From assembly GCA_963921195.1 (NCBI GenBank), contig OY992537.1, positions 182,172,065-182,236,064 on the forward strand: a DNA stretch of 64,000 bases, in the 5' to 3' direction. A program made the position numbers and the translations under genes. This DNA is from Pegoplata infirma (taxonomy: Eukaryota; Arthropoda; Insecta; Diptera; Anthomyiidae). The notes below the pieces were generated by a model that was given only the letters and a program-made list of their open reading frames with translations, had not been told where the DNA came from and did not search any database. Positions 52,850 through 62,079 of the stretch are shown one piece after another (the first letter of the stretch is position 1; each line of letters begins with the position of its first letter).

Positions 52850-53881
52850 TTTGAAACAACAGCCCTTCTTTTTTCAGTTTTAGCCTTCTTTATGTTTTCA
52901 TTGATGTATTCAACAAGCCATCTACATTTATTTTTTAAGAATACCATCGTTATATGATCCAATATTTGTATTCTATGTTTGGTACAAACTTCATTATTGT
53001 TGTAAAATTGTGGATGTTTTATTTGTACTCTGATTCATTATTCTTTTTTTTTTTAAATCATCAAGGTGCATTGTATCTCTAAATACTTCTTCGATCACAA
53101 TTAAATGGTCCAAGCTCAGCGCAAAAATTTACCATCAATTGGATTTACCAGATTTAAGTCGTCGGTGTAATTTTTAAATTTAATAAAATATTCACTCTTA
53201 AGGTTAACACTTTCGTGCTTTGTTAATTTACATCGACATTTTTTTGCAGTCTATTTTGTTCAATACTGATCTTATACCATACAACAACATATCTGTATCC
53301 ATATCCATATCTGTATCCATATTCAAAAACAGTTGCTGTTCCATTTTTTTCCGTTATTGCAGTTGTATAAATTTCGACATTAATTTCTAAATCAATTAAG
53401 TCACCAATTTCATCAGCTTCTAAAATTTCAATTGTTTCTAAGGTTACTTGTTTTTTTTATTTTTATTAGTTGCTGTTGGATTGTAGTTCCAGTGAAGAGT
53501 ATCAAAATTTATTTCGGTTTCATCGCGCTCACAATTTGTTTTACCCGAATGAGCATTTCGAACAACTTTCATGCTAAACTGACGTACTGTCAAATATTGA
53601 ATTTCCCTGACCGAAGGATTTGTACCATTTCCTAGACCACCTCGATATGTAGAGAAAACATGCTGCAGATCATCTTGGTAAATACGAACTGGAAGAATAA
53701 AATTTATTTCTTCGTGCACATCAAATTTTTCAATGCACAAATCTATTAAGCCATCATTAAATCGTTTCCCATTCTTTATCGTTATAGCTTGGCATTTAGG
53801 AGGCAGCTGTATTTTATTAACATCGTCTCTAAAATCTGGTAATTTTTCCAACTGGTTATTGTCTTGTCTAATTTCTATCAT
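52850..53881 (-). pseudogene. P-element-like transposase, C-terminal part
   Basis: The minus-strand frame 53444-53881 has 'DDLQHVFSTYRGGLGNGTNP' followed by 'VREIQYLTVRQFSMK', close to the 'd.lE.lFs.iR..gG.n.nPt..qf..a.r' block near the C-terminus of P-element/THAP9 transposases. Downstream, after a stop at 53444, the next frames read 'TLETIEILEADEIGDLIDLE', a Cys-rich 'CRCKLTKHESVNLKSEYFIK' piece and 'CRWLVEYINENIKKAKTEKR'. These are consistent with the protein's end. The DNA-binding and catalytic parts are absent; at least three breaks are present. Confidence 0.6.
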
Positions 53882-54231
53882 TTATAACATTTTTAGAAAT
53901 CAGGGGGCTAATTCTCGCAGTCGTGATCGAAATTATTTTGTTTTGAGTTAAATATCGATAGTTCGAAATTTGCGGATGATGGGACTCGTTACTTTTCGAT
54001 TCGATTTTAAGTTTCAGTGTTTTTGTATTTTTTAAAGCATAGTTTTAGGCATGTAATAAACGTATGATTTATTTTTGTTTTAAATATAAAACATGTTTTT
54101 GTCGCTCAGCCTAAACATATGCATTTATAAATATTTAGTTTTATTTTAATAATTTCGAATTATAACAGTATTGTTGGCATACAAAGTTCAAGGTTATGTG
54201 TTAACGTCGAAAATTCGGGTACACTCAGAAA
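53882..54231. other. Spacer upstream of P-like relic
   Basis: No P-type terminal repeat or THAP domain was found here. Nothing else is recognised. Confidence 0.3.
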
Positions 54232-55221
54232 AAAAACTAACTAAAAAATGGGAAAATTAACTAAATCCAAGGAAAATTAATAATGATTTAGCTCCATTGC
54301 CATGTACTCCTACTTTTTAGACCATATTTTTCTTTAAAAAAAGGAGGACCAATTTGAACTAGAAAGTGGGAAAAAATTTTCCATTTTTTAGTTAAAAAAA
54401 ACATTTTTGATGAGGACATTTTTCCTAAAAATTAGTTAATTTCATATTTTTATTGGTTTATTTATAGAATAGCATGTGAATACACACAGAATTCTCATTA
54501 TGTACATTTTTTATTTAAAATATAAAAAAACGTTCGTTTCTTATGGTCAAGTAATAAATTTCATTAGTTTTTAAAGTTAAATTACAACAAAGACTTTGTC
54601 TGTAACGTTTGTTCCCAGACTATGGGAAAACACGCCAAAGCCAAGGTCTTTGTTGTGATTAAAATATTATTTTTTTACTAACACATAAATGTGTAGAAAA
54701 AAATTTAAATATTAAATTTAAGTATTACTTGTTATACAAGATCAAACTTTTTGTATTCATGTACTACAAATAATAAACAAAATGTGAACTACAAGCAAGC
54801 ATGAAAAAAATACATAAACCAAAAAAACTATTTCAAGTTATGAAAAATTTACTTAACTTGTGGAAAAAACTTCCTCAAATTAAAGAAGATAAATATGATG
54901 AACTAATTAGTAGGAAATTACGTCCTAAAACTGAATTTTTTGAACTAAATTTGGTTTTTAAAGATATGTCTTTAAAATAAAGATTTTTTTTTTCAATTAT
55001 TTAGGGAAAATTTCTTTGGCGGTAAGAATTTCTTCCATGTATTTGGGAATTCCATTTAAGGAAAATTATGGCCCATTTAACAGTACATGAACTAAAATAT
55101 TTTCCTAAAAGTTAGGAAAATTTTCCAACTTTTAGTTAATTTAAACTTAATTGTGGGAAAATTTATAAACTATTTTGAAGAAAAATTTTCCAAAGTTTAA
55201 GTTTCTTCTTTTTTTTGAATG
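54232..55221. mobile_element. 990-bp TIR element, TA duplication
   Basis: The ends are CACTCAGAAAAAAAACTAAC and TTCTTCTTTTTTTTGAATG, flanked by TA at 54230-54231 and 55222-55223. 'ttttcctaaaa', 'ggaaaatttt' and 'aactaaaa' words fill the arms in both orientations. The middle (54480-54760) differs in composition and includes a short 'caaagactttgtct/ccaaggtctttg' repeat. No ORF is seen. Confidence 0.75.
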
Positions 55222-55673
55222 TAGATAACATTAAATTCAATGCATTCTAAATGAGTTTTTAATTGTAAAAAAAAATGTTTTGCCCTCAAGCTGAATTGTA
55301 TTAAATAATCAAATTTTATCAATATATTTTCAAAAATGTAGAGTTATTTACACGCTTAGTATAATTAAAAAAAAAATAAGTGAAAGGTTAAAATTGTCCG
55401 ATTTGACTTAAATTTTAATTATATAATTTTTAGACTAACTCTTGATTATACATTTTGACAAACAGACTAATTTTATATTGTATTCTATCTTCCAAAATTA
55501 TTTTGTTTGTATGGTGGCGCATAGGTGTACGATACTTGTTTTTTTCAAGAAATTAGTTGCTAACTTTTTTAGGGTTTTTTATGAAAATTTTGATAACTTC
55601 AACCGATAACTTACTTGAAAAAAGCAAGTATCATACAGAGAGATGGTCGTATGAGTAAATTTTGACTAGTATG
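55222..55673. other. AT-rich spacer
   Basis: No gene or repeat edge recognised. Confidence 0.3.
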
Positions 55674-55840
55674 CAGGCGCGGATCCACGGGGGGAAAAAA
55701 GGAAATTCCCCCCCCCCCCCCCCCCCCAAAACCGAATTCGAAAGAAAAAAAAGGAAAAAGGGGAAAAAAAAGAAAAAAGGAAAAAAAAGAAAAAGGAAAA
55801 AAAAGAAAAGAAGAGGGAAAAAGGAGAGTGAAATGGAAAT
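55674..55840 (+). mobile_element. hAT-type left end followed by purine tract
   Basis: CAGGCGCGGATCCACGGGGG at 55674 resembles the ends of the other G-tract hAT elements (31584, 32520). A run of at least 18 C lies at 55710-55727, then about 100 bases of almost only A and G. The right end was not found. Overlapping 60-100-codon frames here are low complexity. Confidence 0.5.
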
Positions 55841-55869
55841 AATCTGAAAAAATATCTATGAATAATATC

Positions 55870-56900
55870 CAAGGATCTGAAAAAAATTTTCTATGAAAAA
55901 TTTTAAAGAATATCAAAATTTTTCTAGGGGAATGTTAAATTTTTCTATACAAAAAATTTTAGAATTTTTTTTAGAGAAAAAATTGAGAATTTTTCTATAG
56001 AAAAATCCTTAAAAGTTTTCTATATGAAAAATCGGGGAAATTTTCTATAGGAGAAATTTTTTGATAGAAATTCTTCTAGGAAAAATGTGTAAGAATCCTT
56101 AAATGTTTCTGAATGTTCAAATTTTTCTAAGTGATAAAAGTCTCAAAAAAATTAAAACTTTTCTGAATAAAAAATACAAAAAATTTTCTAGACGAAATAT
56201 TTGGGAATTTTTCTAGACGTAAAATTTTTCAATTTTTCTAAATGAATAATTTGGGAATTTATAGAAAAAAGTTGAGAATTTTTCTCAAAACTTTTTTATA
56301 GGAAAAATCTTATAATTTTGACAATTTGTATATGAAAAATCTAACAGTTTTTCTATAAGAAAAATCTGAGAGTTTTTTATAGAAAAAATCTGAGAATTTT
56401 CTATATTGAAAATTTGACAATTCTTCTGGGTAAAAAGAAAAGAGGAAATGAAATCATGAGTGAGAATTTTTTCTAGAATTTTCAAGAATCTCAAAAGTTT
56501 TCTTTAGAAAAATTCTTTTTAAATCTTAAATTTCGATGTCTCAGAATCTAAGATTTTTAAATAGGAAAAGCTGAAACCTTTCGATAGGAAAAAAGTCCTA
56601 GAATCCAAGAGAGGAAAAATAACTCAGAATCGAAGTCTTTTTCTATAAAAATTGTCTTAGACTCTGAGAATTTTAGAAAAAATATCATAGAATCTAAAAA
56701 AAGTTCTTAGATTCCGAATTTTTTTTTTATTTGAAAAATGACTCAGAATCTAAGACTTTTTTTTGTGGGAAAAATTTCGGCGATGCAGACTCAGAGACTT
56801 TTTCTATGGGAAAAATGACTCAAAAACTAAAACATTTTTTAGGAAAAAATTTCTTAGGCTCTCTTATGAAAATATTTCTCAGAAATGCTTGACTATCTTA
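55870..56900. repeat. Degenerate minisatellite around 'tttctatagaaaaatt'
   Basis: About thirty loose copies of a 30-40-base unit 'tttttctatagaaaaatctgagaa' (with variants) run through the stretch, drifting at 56520 to 'actcagaatctaagactttt'. The unit is near-palindromic (CTATAG centre). Similar words occur at 31100-31165 and 39295-39390. Confidence 0.65.
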
Positions 56901-56904
56901 GACT

Positions 56905-57368
56905 TTTTTCTTAAATTTTGTAAATTTACAAGCTTTTTAATAATAAAATTGTAATTTTACATTTTTTTTGGTAATATTACATTTTTTTTGGTAATTTTAC
57001 AAATTTTCAAAATAATTTTACAAAAAAAAAAATCTAGTAAATTCACAGAATTCCTTGTAATTTTTATTGAGCCAAAAAAAAAATGTAAATTTACAATTTT
57101 ATTGGTAAAAAGCATGTAAAATTACAAAATTATTGGTAAAAAGCTTGTAAAATTACTAGGAGTTCTCGTAAAATAGGAGGTAGCAAAAAAATGTTGTAAA
57201 TGTTCGAAACCTCCTTTTAAATTTTATAGTGTCAAAAAATTTGTAAATTAACAATTTTATTGGTAAAAACCTTGTAAAATTACAAACTAATTGGTAAAAA
57301 GCTTGTAAAATTACTAGGAATTTTTGTCAAATAGAAGGTAGCAAAAAAAAAAAGTTTTTTTTTAAGTG
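56905..57368. mobile_element. CACTC-group TIR element, left end eroded
   Basis: It is built from 'cttgtaaaattacaa' and 'attggtaaaaag' words like 19626-20089. The right end 'AAAGTTTTTTTTTAAGTG' is followed by TA. The left end is not clear against the minisatellite. Confidence 0.55.
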
Positions 57369-58650
57369 TACAAAAAAATGCAAATGTTTGATATTGTGAT
57401 GCATTTTATTTTAATTTGATTAATATTTCTTTAAGGCAACTCGACACAAATTTGACCCGTTTTAAATATTTAACCACGCCTCCTTCAGCGCAGTTTTTGA
57501 AAATTTTAAAAACCAAAAACGATTTATTCTTGGAACGCGTTTTTCCCCCTGGACATTAGTGTGGATTGCCTTATACTATGTATACTGGTAACAATATCAG
57601 TATATAATTCCATCAATTATAAGTTTCTTGTTACATTTTTTTTTAAAGAATAAAAAAACAGGAAATAAAGAAAATTGCAACATCTATTGAGCTCTGATTT
57701 AAAATCCTGTTGAAATTTTTCTTATTTTTTTCTACAAAAATTATCATTGTTGCCATCATCAAACTTTTTTACGTTTATCAAGTTAAACTAACCAACAGAA
57801 CAACCAACCAACCAGTTGAAGTTGATTTGTGGAGATGAATTCAATTGAGGTCAACATCATGGTTAATGATGATTTTATTGTGATGCAGAGGATGATGAAG
57901 ATGATGTCGGTGAAGTCGATAATGCTGATGATGTCTAACCAACGTTGGAGATGAACGATATGAGAACGAGAAACGTAATTAAATCAGAACAATAGTTTAT
58001 AAAACTATGATGATGTTTGTGAAGTGATTTCCTTCATTTTGTTTAATTGATAAAAAGAAAAACAATTGACTTAAGAGATGATGATAAGAATAATGAACAG
58101 AAAAATAATAAAAAAAAATAAAACGAACAATAGATTAACTATGATATTAATCAATTGAAAAGTTTTTAGAATTAAAAAAAAAAAAAAACAAATAAACTAT
58201 CTGACAAATGCAGTAGTATATGAAAGATAAAAGATAAAAGAAACAATAATTTATTATCTGATGTTATATTTTAAATTGCAATCCTGTGGCATTATAAAGG
58301 ATTTCTTTAGAAGGAGTTGCTTTTTTTCTCCATTCGTTTTAAATAAAATTTTAAATTCCTGGAAAAGAAACATAAATTTATTTTAAAGGAGTACCTACAA
58401 TAAAGTAGACCGAGAAGACAGCAGAAAAATCAGCTGATTTTAGCTAAAAACTCTGCTGGTTTTACCAGAAAAATCCGCTGATTTCAGATTGATTATATAA
58501 AAATCTAAAACGTATTTAATTTATATACTAGCAGAGTACTCGGCGTTGCCCGTGGAATAAAAATTAAAAATTTGAATCATTAGTTATGATATTTTTGTTT
58601 AAAACATATTATTTTCTAAAAACAAAACTTTTTGATAAAAAAAATGTGCA
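57369..58650. other. Foldback D fragment, then spacer
   Basis: 57395-57560 matches one arm of foldback D (15145-15350: 'ttaaggcaactcgacacaaa', 'accacgcctcct', 'ctggacattagtgtgg'). 57780-58260 looks less repetitive, with 'gatgatgaagatgatg' runs (57885-57935). 58400-58500 holds two 'aaaatc(a/c)gctgatttt' repeats. No coding sequence is recognised. Confidence 0.4.
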
Positions 58651-59112
58651 AAAAAATTAAAGATTGCTAGAAATAAAATTATAGTGTTGGAAACTGCTAA
58701 AATTTATTCTGTAGAAATTACACTCAAAAAATTATGTCATTAACTGTTTGTAGTTTATTTAAAAAGTTTTCCGTTTAGTCGTGTTTAAAAGAAAAAAACA
58801 TTTGTTTGATGTTCAGTTTTTATTAATGACTACTTCAGTCCTTTGTTTCAAAAATAACACACTAAAAAATAAAGACTTTCATTATCATTTAAGTTTTAAA
58901 GTCATTTATTTTTGTTCTGTAAGTAAAAACTAGTACTGATTATTCTTTTGATTTTTAATGATTTGTGTAAGTAATTTTATTTTTTTAAATTGTTGGTATT
59001 TTTTAATGAAATATCATTAGTTTTTACCTACACAAGTCAGTTATTTTTTTGTAGAAAAAAAAAAAATCAAAAAATTATTTATAGAAATATAAAAACATGT
59101 TTGTATCAAGTG

Positions 59113-59175
59113 ACTTTGGCACGATGGGTAGAGTGTCTGGCCAGAATGTAGTTGATTGCGGGATCGATTCCCCAA
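59113..59175 (+). ncRNA. tRNA-like pol III core in element A, copy 2
   Basis: The A box is TGGCACGATGG (59117-59127) and the B box GGATCGATTCC (59161-59171). The block between them is nearly identical to the other copy, more so than parts of the surrounding element. T-rich sequence follows within 30 bases. Confidence 0.45.
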
Positions 59176-59326
59176 AAATTTTATTAAAAATTTTTAAAAA
59201 AATATTTCAATAAACAATTGTAAAAAATTACATACGAAATCATTAATTTTTATTGTTTTCGTAGGTTATTTTTTTTTTAATATTTGTTGGTAAAAATAAC
59301 AGAACTATCATTAATTTTTAATGTTT

Positions 59327-59653
59327 ATTTGATTTTTTCTGTAAGTACAGATCGAGCACGGGCTCTAATTATATTTGTTATAAGGGTTCAAGTTGAAAAA
59401 ATGCAGAAGAAAAATTGAATTTCTAAAAATTATAGACATTTCTGGTATTTCCTATACCGGTTTCAAACACCCCAGTTAGTGTCATCTTCAGTAGGATTTT
59501 AAATGTCGGTTTGTCTTGTTGATGAAAACTGTTTTTTATATATGTGAATATTTATAGTTTCTACAGAATAAATTTTGACAGTTTCCAACACTACAATTCT
59601 ATTTCTAGCAATCTCAACCTCACCTCATACTTTCTTTCAACTTTTTTTTTCAA
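59327..59653 (+). mobile_element. Repeat B' (inner copy), 6-7-bp TSD
   Basis: It is flanked by ATGTTT at 59321-59326 and 59654-59659 (AATGTTT if one more base is counted). The element-A copy at 793-1590 lacks it, which proves the insertion. It is the inverse of outer copy B. It begins 'ATTTGATTTTTTCTGTAAGT'. Confidence 0.75.
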
Positions 59654-60241
59654 ATGTTTTCGTTGGTTATTTTTTTCGAATTTGTTGGTAAAAATTAGTG
59701 AAAAAAAGTTATTTTTTAATGTTTAATTTTATTTATTTTAGAAAATTTTGTCAACAGTAAAAAATAAATGTTGATGTTTTTAAAACAAACGAATAATTAT
59801 AAAATGGTTTTCAATTGTTTATTCACTGGTTTTAAATGTGTTTTTCATTTGTTTTTGCCTACAAAATATTTTGAGTGTAAAAATATTCGCATATATAAAA
59901 AAAAAATCCATTGACAAGACAAACCAACATTCAAAACCCTACTGATGATAACACTAACTGGAGTGTTTGAAACCGGTATGGGAATACCAGAAATGTTTAT
60001 AATTTTTAGAAATTCAAATTTTCTTCTGCATTTCTTCAACTTAAACCCTTATAACAAATATAATTAGAGCCAGTGATCGATCTGTACTTACAGAAAAAAA
60101 ACAAATGAAACCTATTTTCATTGGAAAAAATGCAAAGTCTAAAGTTAATAATTTTATTAATCCAATCAAGCTGTTTTGATTTGGCTTGAATATAATTTTA
60201 TTTAAATAAAAATTTGTTTCAACAGTTCGTACATCTGGGGT

Positions 60242-60372
60242 GTAATTATGTAACTTGATAGTCGTCAATCGTATCGTTTCCATCGTTATTCCATTACCAT
60301 AAAATGACACTATATGGTAATGGAATAACGATGGAAACGATACGATTGACGACTATCAAGTTACATAATTAC
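60242..60372. repeat. Perfect 60-bp inverted repeat with 11-base loop
   Basis: Arm 60242-60301 ('gtaattatgtaacttgatag' ...) is the exact complement of 60313-60372. The arms contain 'ggaataacgatggaaacgat'. On each strand the arm reads as an open frame ('YGNGITMETIRLTTIKLHNY'), which on the minus strand continues to 60041. The right arm ends at a LINE X fragment. Confidence 0.85.
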
Positions 60373-60375
60373 CCC

Positions 60376-60507
60376 CCTGGCTTATTCGAAATCGAATCTG
60401 GGGAAGAGTGCGACCTATATGATAACACGGTGGATGAAGCCAATAACATGTTGGTGGAAATGATGGTTGAAAGAAAACAAGATGTTGTGGTACCTACAAA
60501 TAAACAT
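60376..60507 (+). pseudogene. LINE X ORF1 acidic-tail fragment
   Basis: 'LFEIESGEECDLYDNTVDEA' and 'ERKQDVVVPTNKH' match the end of ORF1 at 49938-50070. It is cut by the palindrome on the left and by hAT element C' on the right. Confidence 0.75.
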
Positions 60508-61975
60508 TAGAGTTTTTCACGGGAATTCCCGGGAATTCCCGTAAATTTTCAATCCCGAAATCCCGGGAAATAGAGCGGAAATTCCCGGGAATTTTAATTT
60601 CTTTGAAATTGTTGATTTTTTTTGCTTCTATTGATTATTTTGTATGTAATTTTTTAAAGATTTTATTAAAATTCTCGATAATTGATGGCAGAAACGTACG
60701 CAGGGACAAGGAGGGCTTAAAAAGTATTCCAAGAGACCCCTTCTAACTAACAAATGTCATAAATTAACTAACTTACGAAATGAAAAAAGTCTCACAATAT
60801 CTAAATCTTCGATAGGATATACTAATTATCAGAACCTGATACTTTTTTTCAGAAGCTGAAAAATTTTCTTTTTGTTTCTTTATAAAATACACCGCTCTAC
60901 AAATCTGAGGTTTATCGCTGCGTTTTGGATAAAACCCAAAAAAGTTGATAGGGTTTGGTGCCCCGATTCCAAAACGGTCACTAAAATTTTTCTATCACGT
61001 CACAATTTTGAGAAAATCGCGGTTAAAGTGTCAAAAAATGCCCATTTTGACCATTTTTGAACGCCTATAAAATAAGATCCTGACATGCAAATGACTTGGT
61101 ATCAAGTTCATTCGAAAGTGTGTAATTTTCTCTTTCAGACAAGATCAAATCTTCTTGGAATTTAATTCTCTAAAATGGTAAAAAAATCATTAGCCACAAG
61201 TGCTTTTAATCTAAAATTTACATATGAAGTTGTAGGGAAATTTGTTAAAAAACACTGTGTAAATAAACTAAATATTGAATAAATGGAAGGTTTTTTGCTA
61301 ATGATTTTTTTACCATTTTAGAAAATAAAATTTTGAATGAGCTTGATACCAAGTCATTTGCATGTCAGGATCTTATTTTATAAGCTTTTAAAAAGGGTCA
61401 AAAATGCCCTTTTTCGGCACTTTAACCGCGAATTACTCAAAATCCTGACGTGATAGACAAATTTGGGCTCCGGATTTGGAATCAGCGCAACAGACACAAT
61501 CCGAATCACTAACCAGAATCCAATACGCATTTTCTTGTTGAGCTGTGATATTTATGTCTCTGGACATGATTCTTTTTAAATCTATAAATTGATATAAAAT
61601 TTTTATAAGGAATGACCCTGAAACTAACAGGTTTTTCTTTTAGAAACCAGAATTTTTAAATTTTTTAATAATTTTTTTGAGGTAAATTTTCTTATAATTT
61701 CATTTCTCTGAAACAGTTACATTCAGTTTCAGAGACATAATTGAGAAATTCCTCTGAATCAGGTTCATTAGGGGTATTCAGAGTCTTTCTGCCAGCCCTG
61801 GCAATGTAGCAAAAGACTACTTCTTTCAAAAAAATACATGTATTTTGAAAGGTAATTTTAAAAAGTGCTGTTTTACCACCAGTGCCAGGGCTGTCAAGTA
61901 AGACTCTGAATACCACTATTATGTTTTTGAGGCAAAGCTTTAAGAACCAATTGTAAAAATGAACTTAATGATTAA
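60508..61975 (-). mobile_element. hAT-like element C', 3'-truncated, with nested foldback
   Basis: It begins TAGAGTTTTTCACGGGAATT with the 'cccgggaattcccg' cluster and is the inverse of 28662-29712 ('cagaaacgtacgcagggaca', 'gtctctggacatgattctt', 'aaccaattgtaaaaatgaac'). The far end is missing; an INE-1-like piece starts at 61979. It contains the foldback 60888-61548. Confidence 0.75.
60888..61548. mobile_element. Foldback element, about 300-bp arms
   Basis: The ends are CACCGCTCTACAAATC and, reverse-complemented, CACAGCTCAACAAGAA, with ATA on both sides. The matching site in copy C (about 29295-29310) is empty. The arms share 'gacttggtatcaag', 'tgacatgcaaatgacttg' and 'ttaaccgcga'. No ORF is seen. 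Confidence 0.7.
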
Positions 61976-61978
61976 TTT

Positions 61979-62079
61979 TTATACCCTCCACTCTAGTGAT
62001 AGAGGGTATATATAAGTTTGTCATTCCGTTTGTAACACATCGAAATATTGGTCTAGGACCCCATAAAGTATATGGGGCA
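61979..62079 (+). mobile_element. INE-1/DINE-1-like left end
   Basis: 'TATACCCTCCACTCTAGTGA' and 'GGACCCCATAAAGTATATGG' match the start of 4971-6002 closely. The rest is replaced by the foldback that follows. Confidence 0.7.

Larger units (their letters stand above)
58731..59877 (+). mobile_element. TIR element A, copy 2, with tRNA-like core
   Basis: The ends are CACTCAAAAAATTATGTCAT and CTACAAAATATTTTGAGTG, flanked by TA at 58729-58730 and 59878-59879. It matches 1590-793 (minus strand) throughout, apart from the B' insertion at 59327-59653. No ORF is seen. Confidence 0.8.
58651..60107 (-). mobile_element. Repeat B (outer copy), split by element A
   Basis: 58663-58730 plus 59880-60100 together match the reverse complement of the inner copy B' (59327-59653), where the two parts are contiguous ('gtagaaactataaatattc'). 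The shared text includes 'gaaaccggtat(g/a)gg' and 'acccttataacaaatataat'. No ORF is seen. Confidence 0.7.

Noticed and set aside
55662..55916. Three overlapping 60-101-codon frames
   Set aside because: They are made of a C/G homopolymer and an A/G tract; the translations are runs of Lys/Pro/Phe/Gly.
58540..58575. 'actagcagagtactcggcgttgcccgtgg' as a known SINE head
   Set aside because: It is suggestive of a repeat start, but there is no A/B-box pair, tail or second copy in the window to support it. (Positions 58538-58572 hold the text.)
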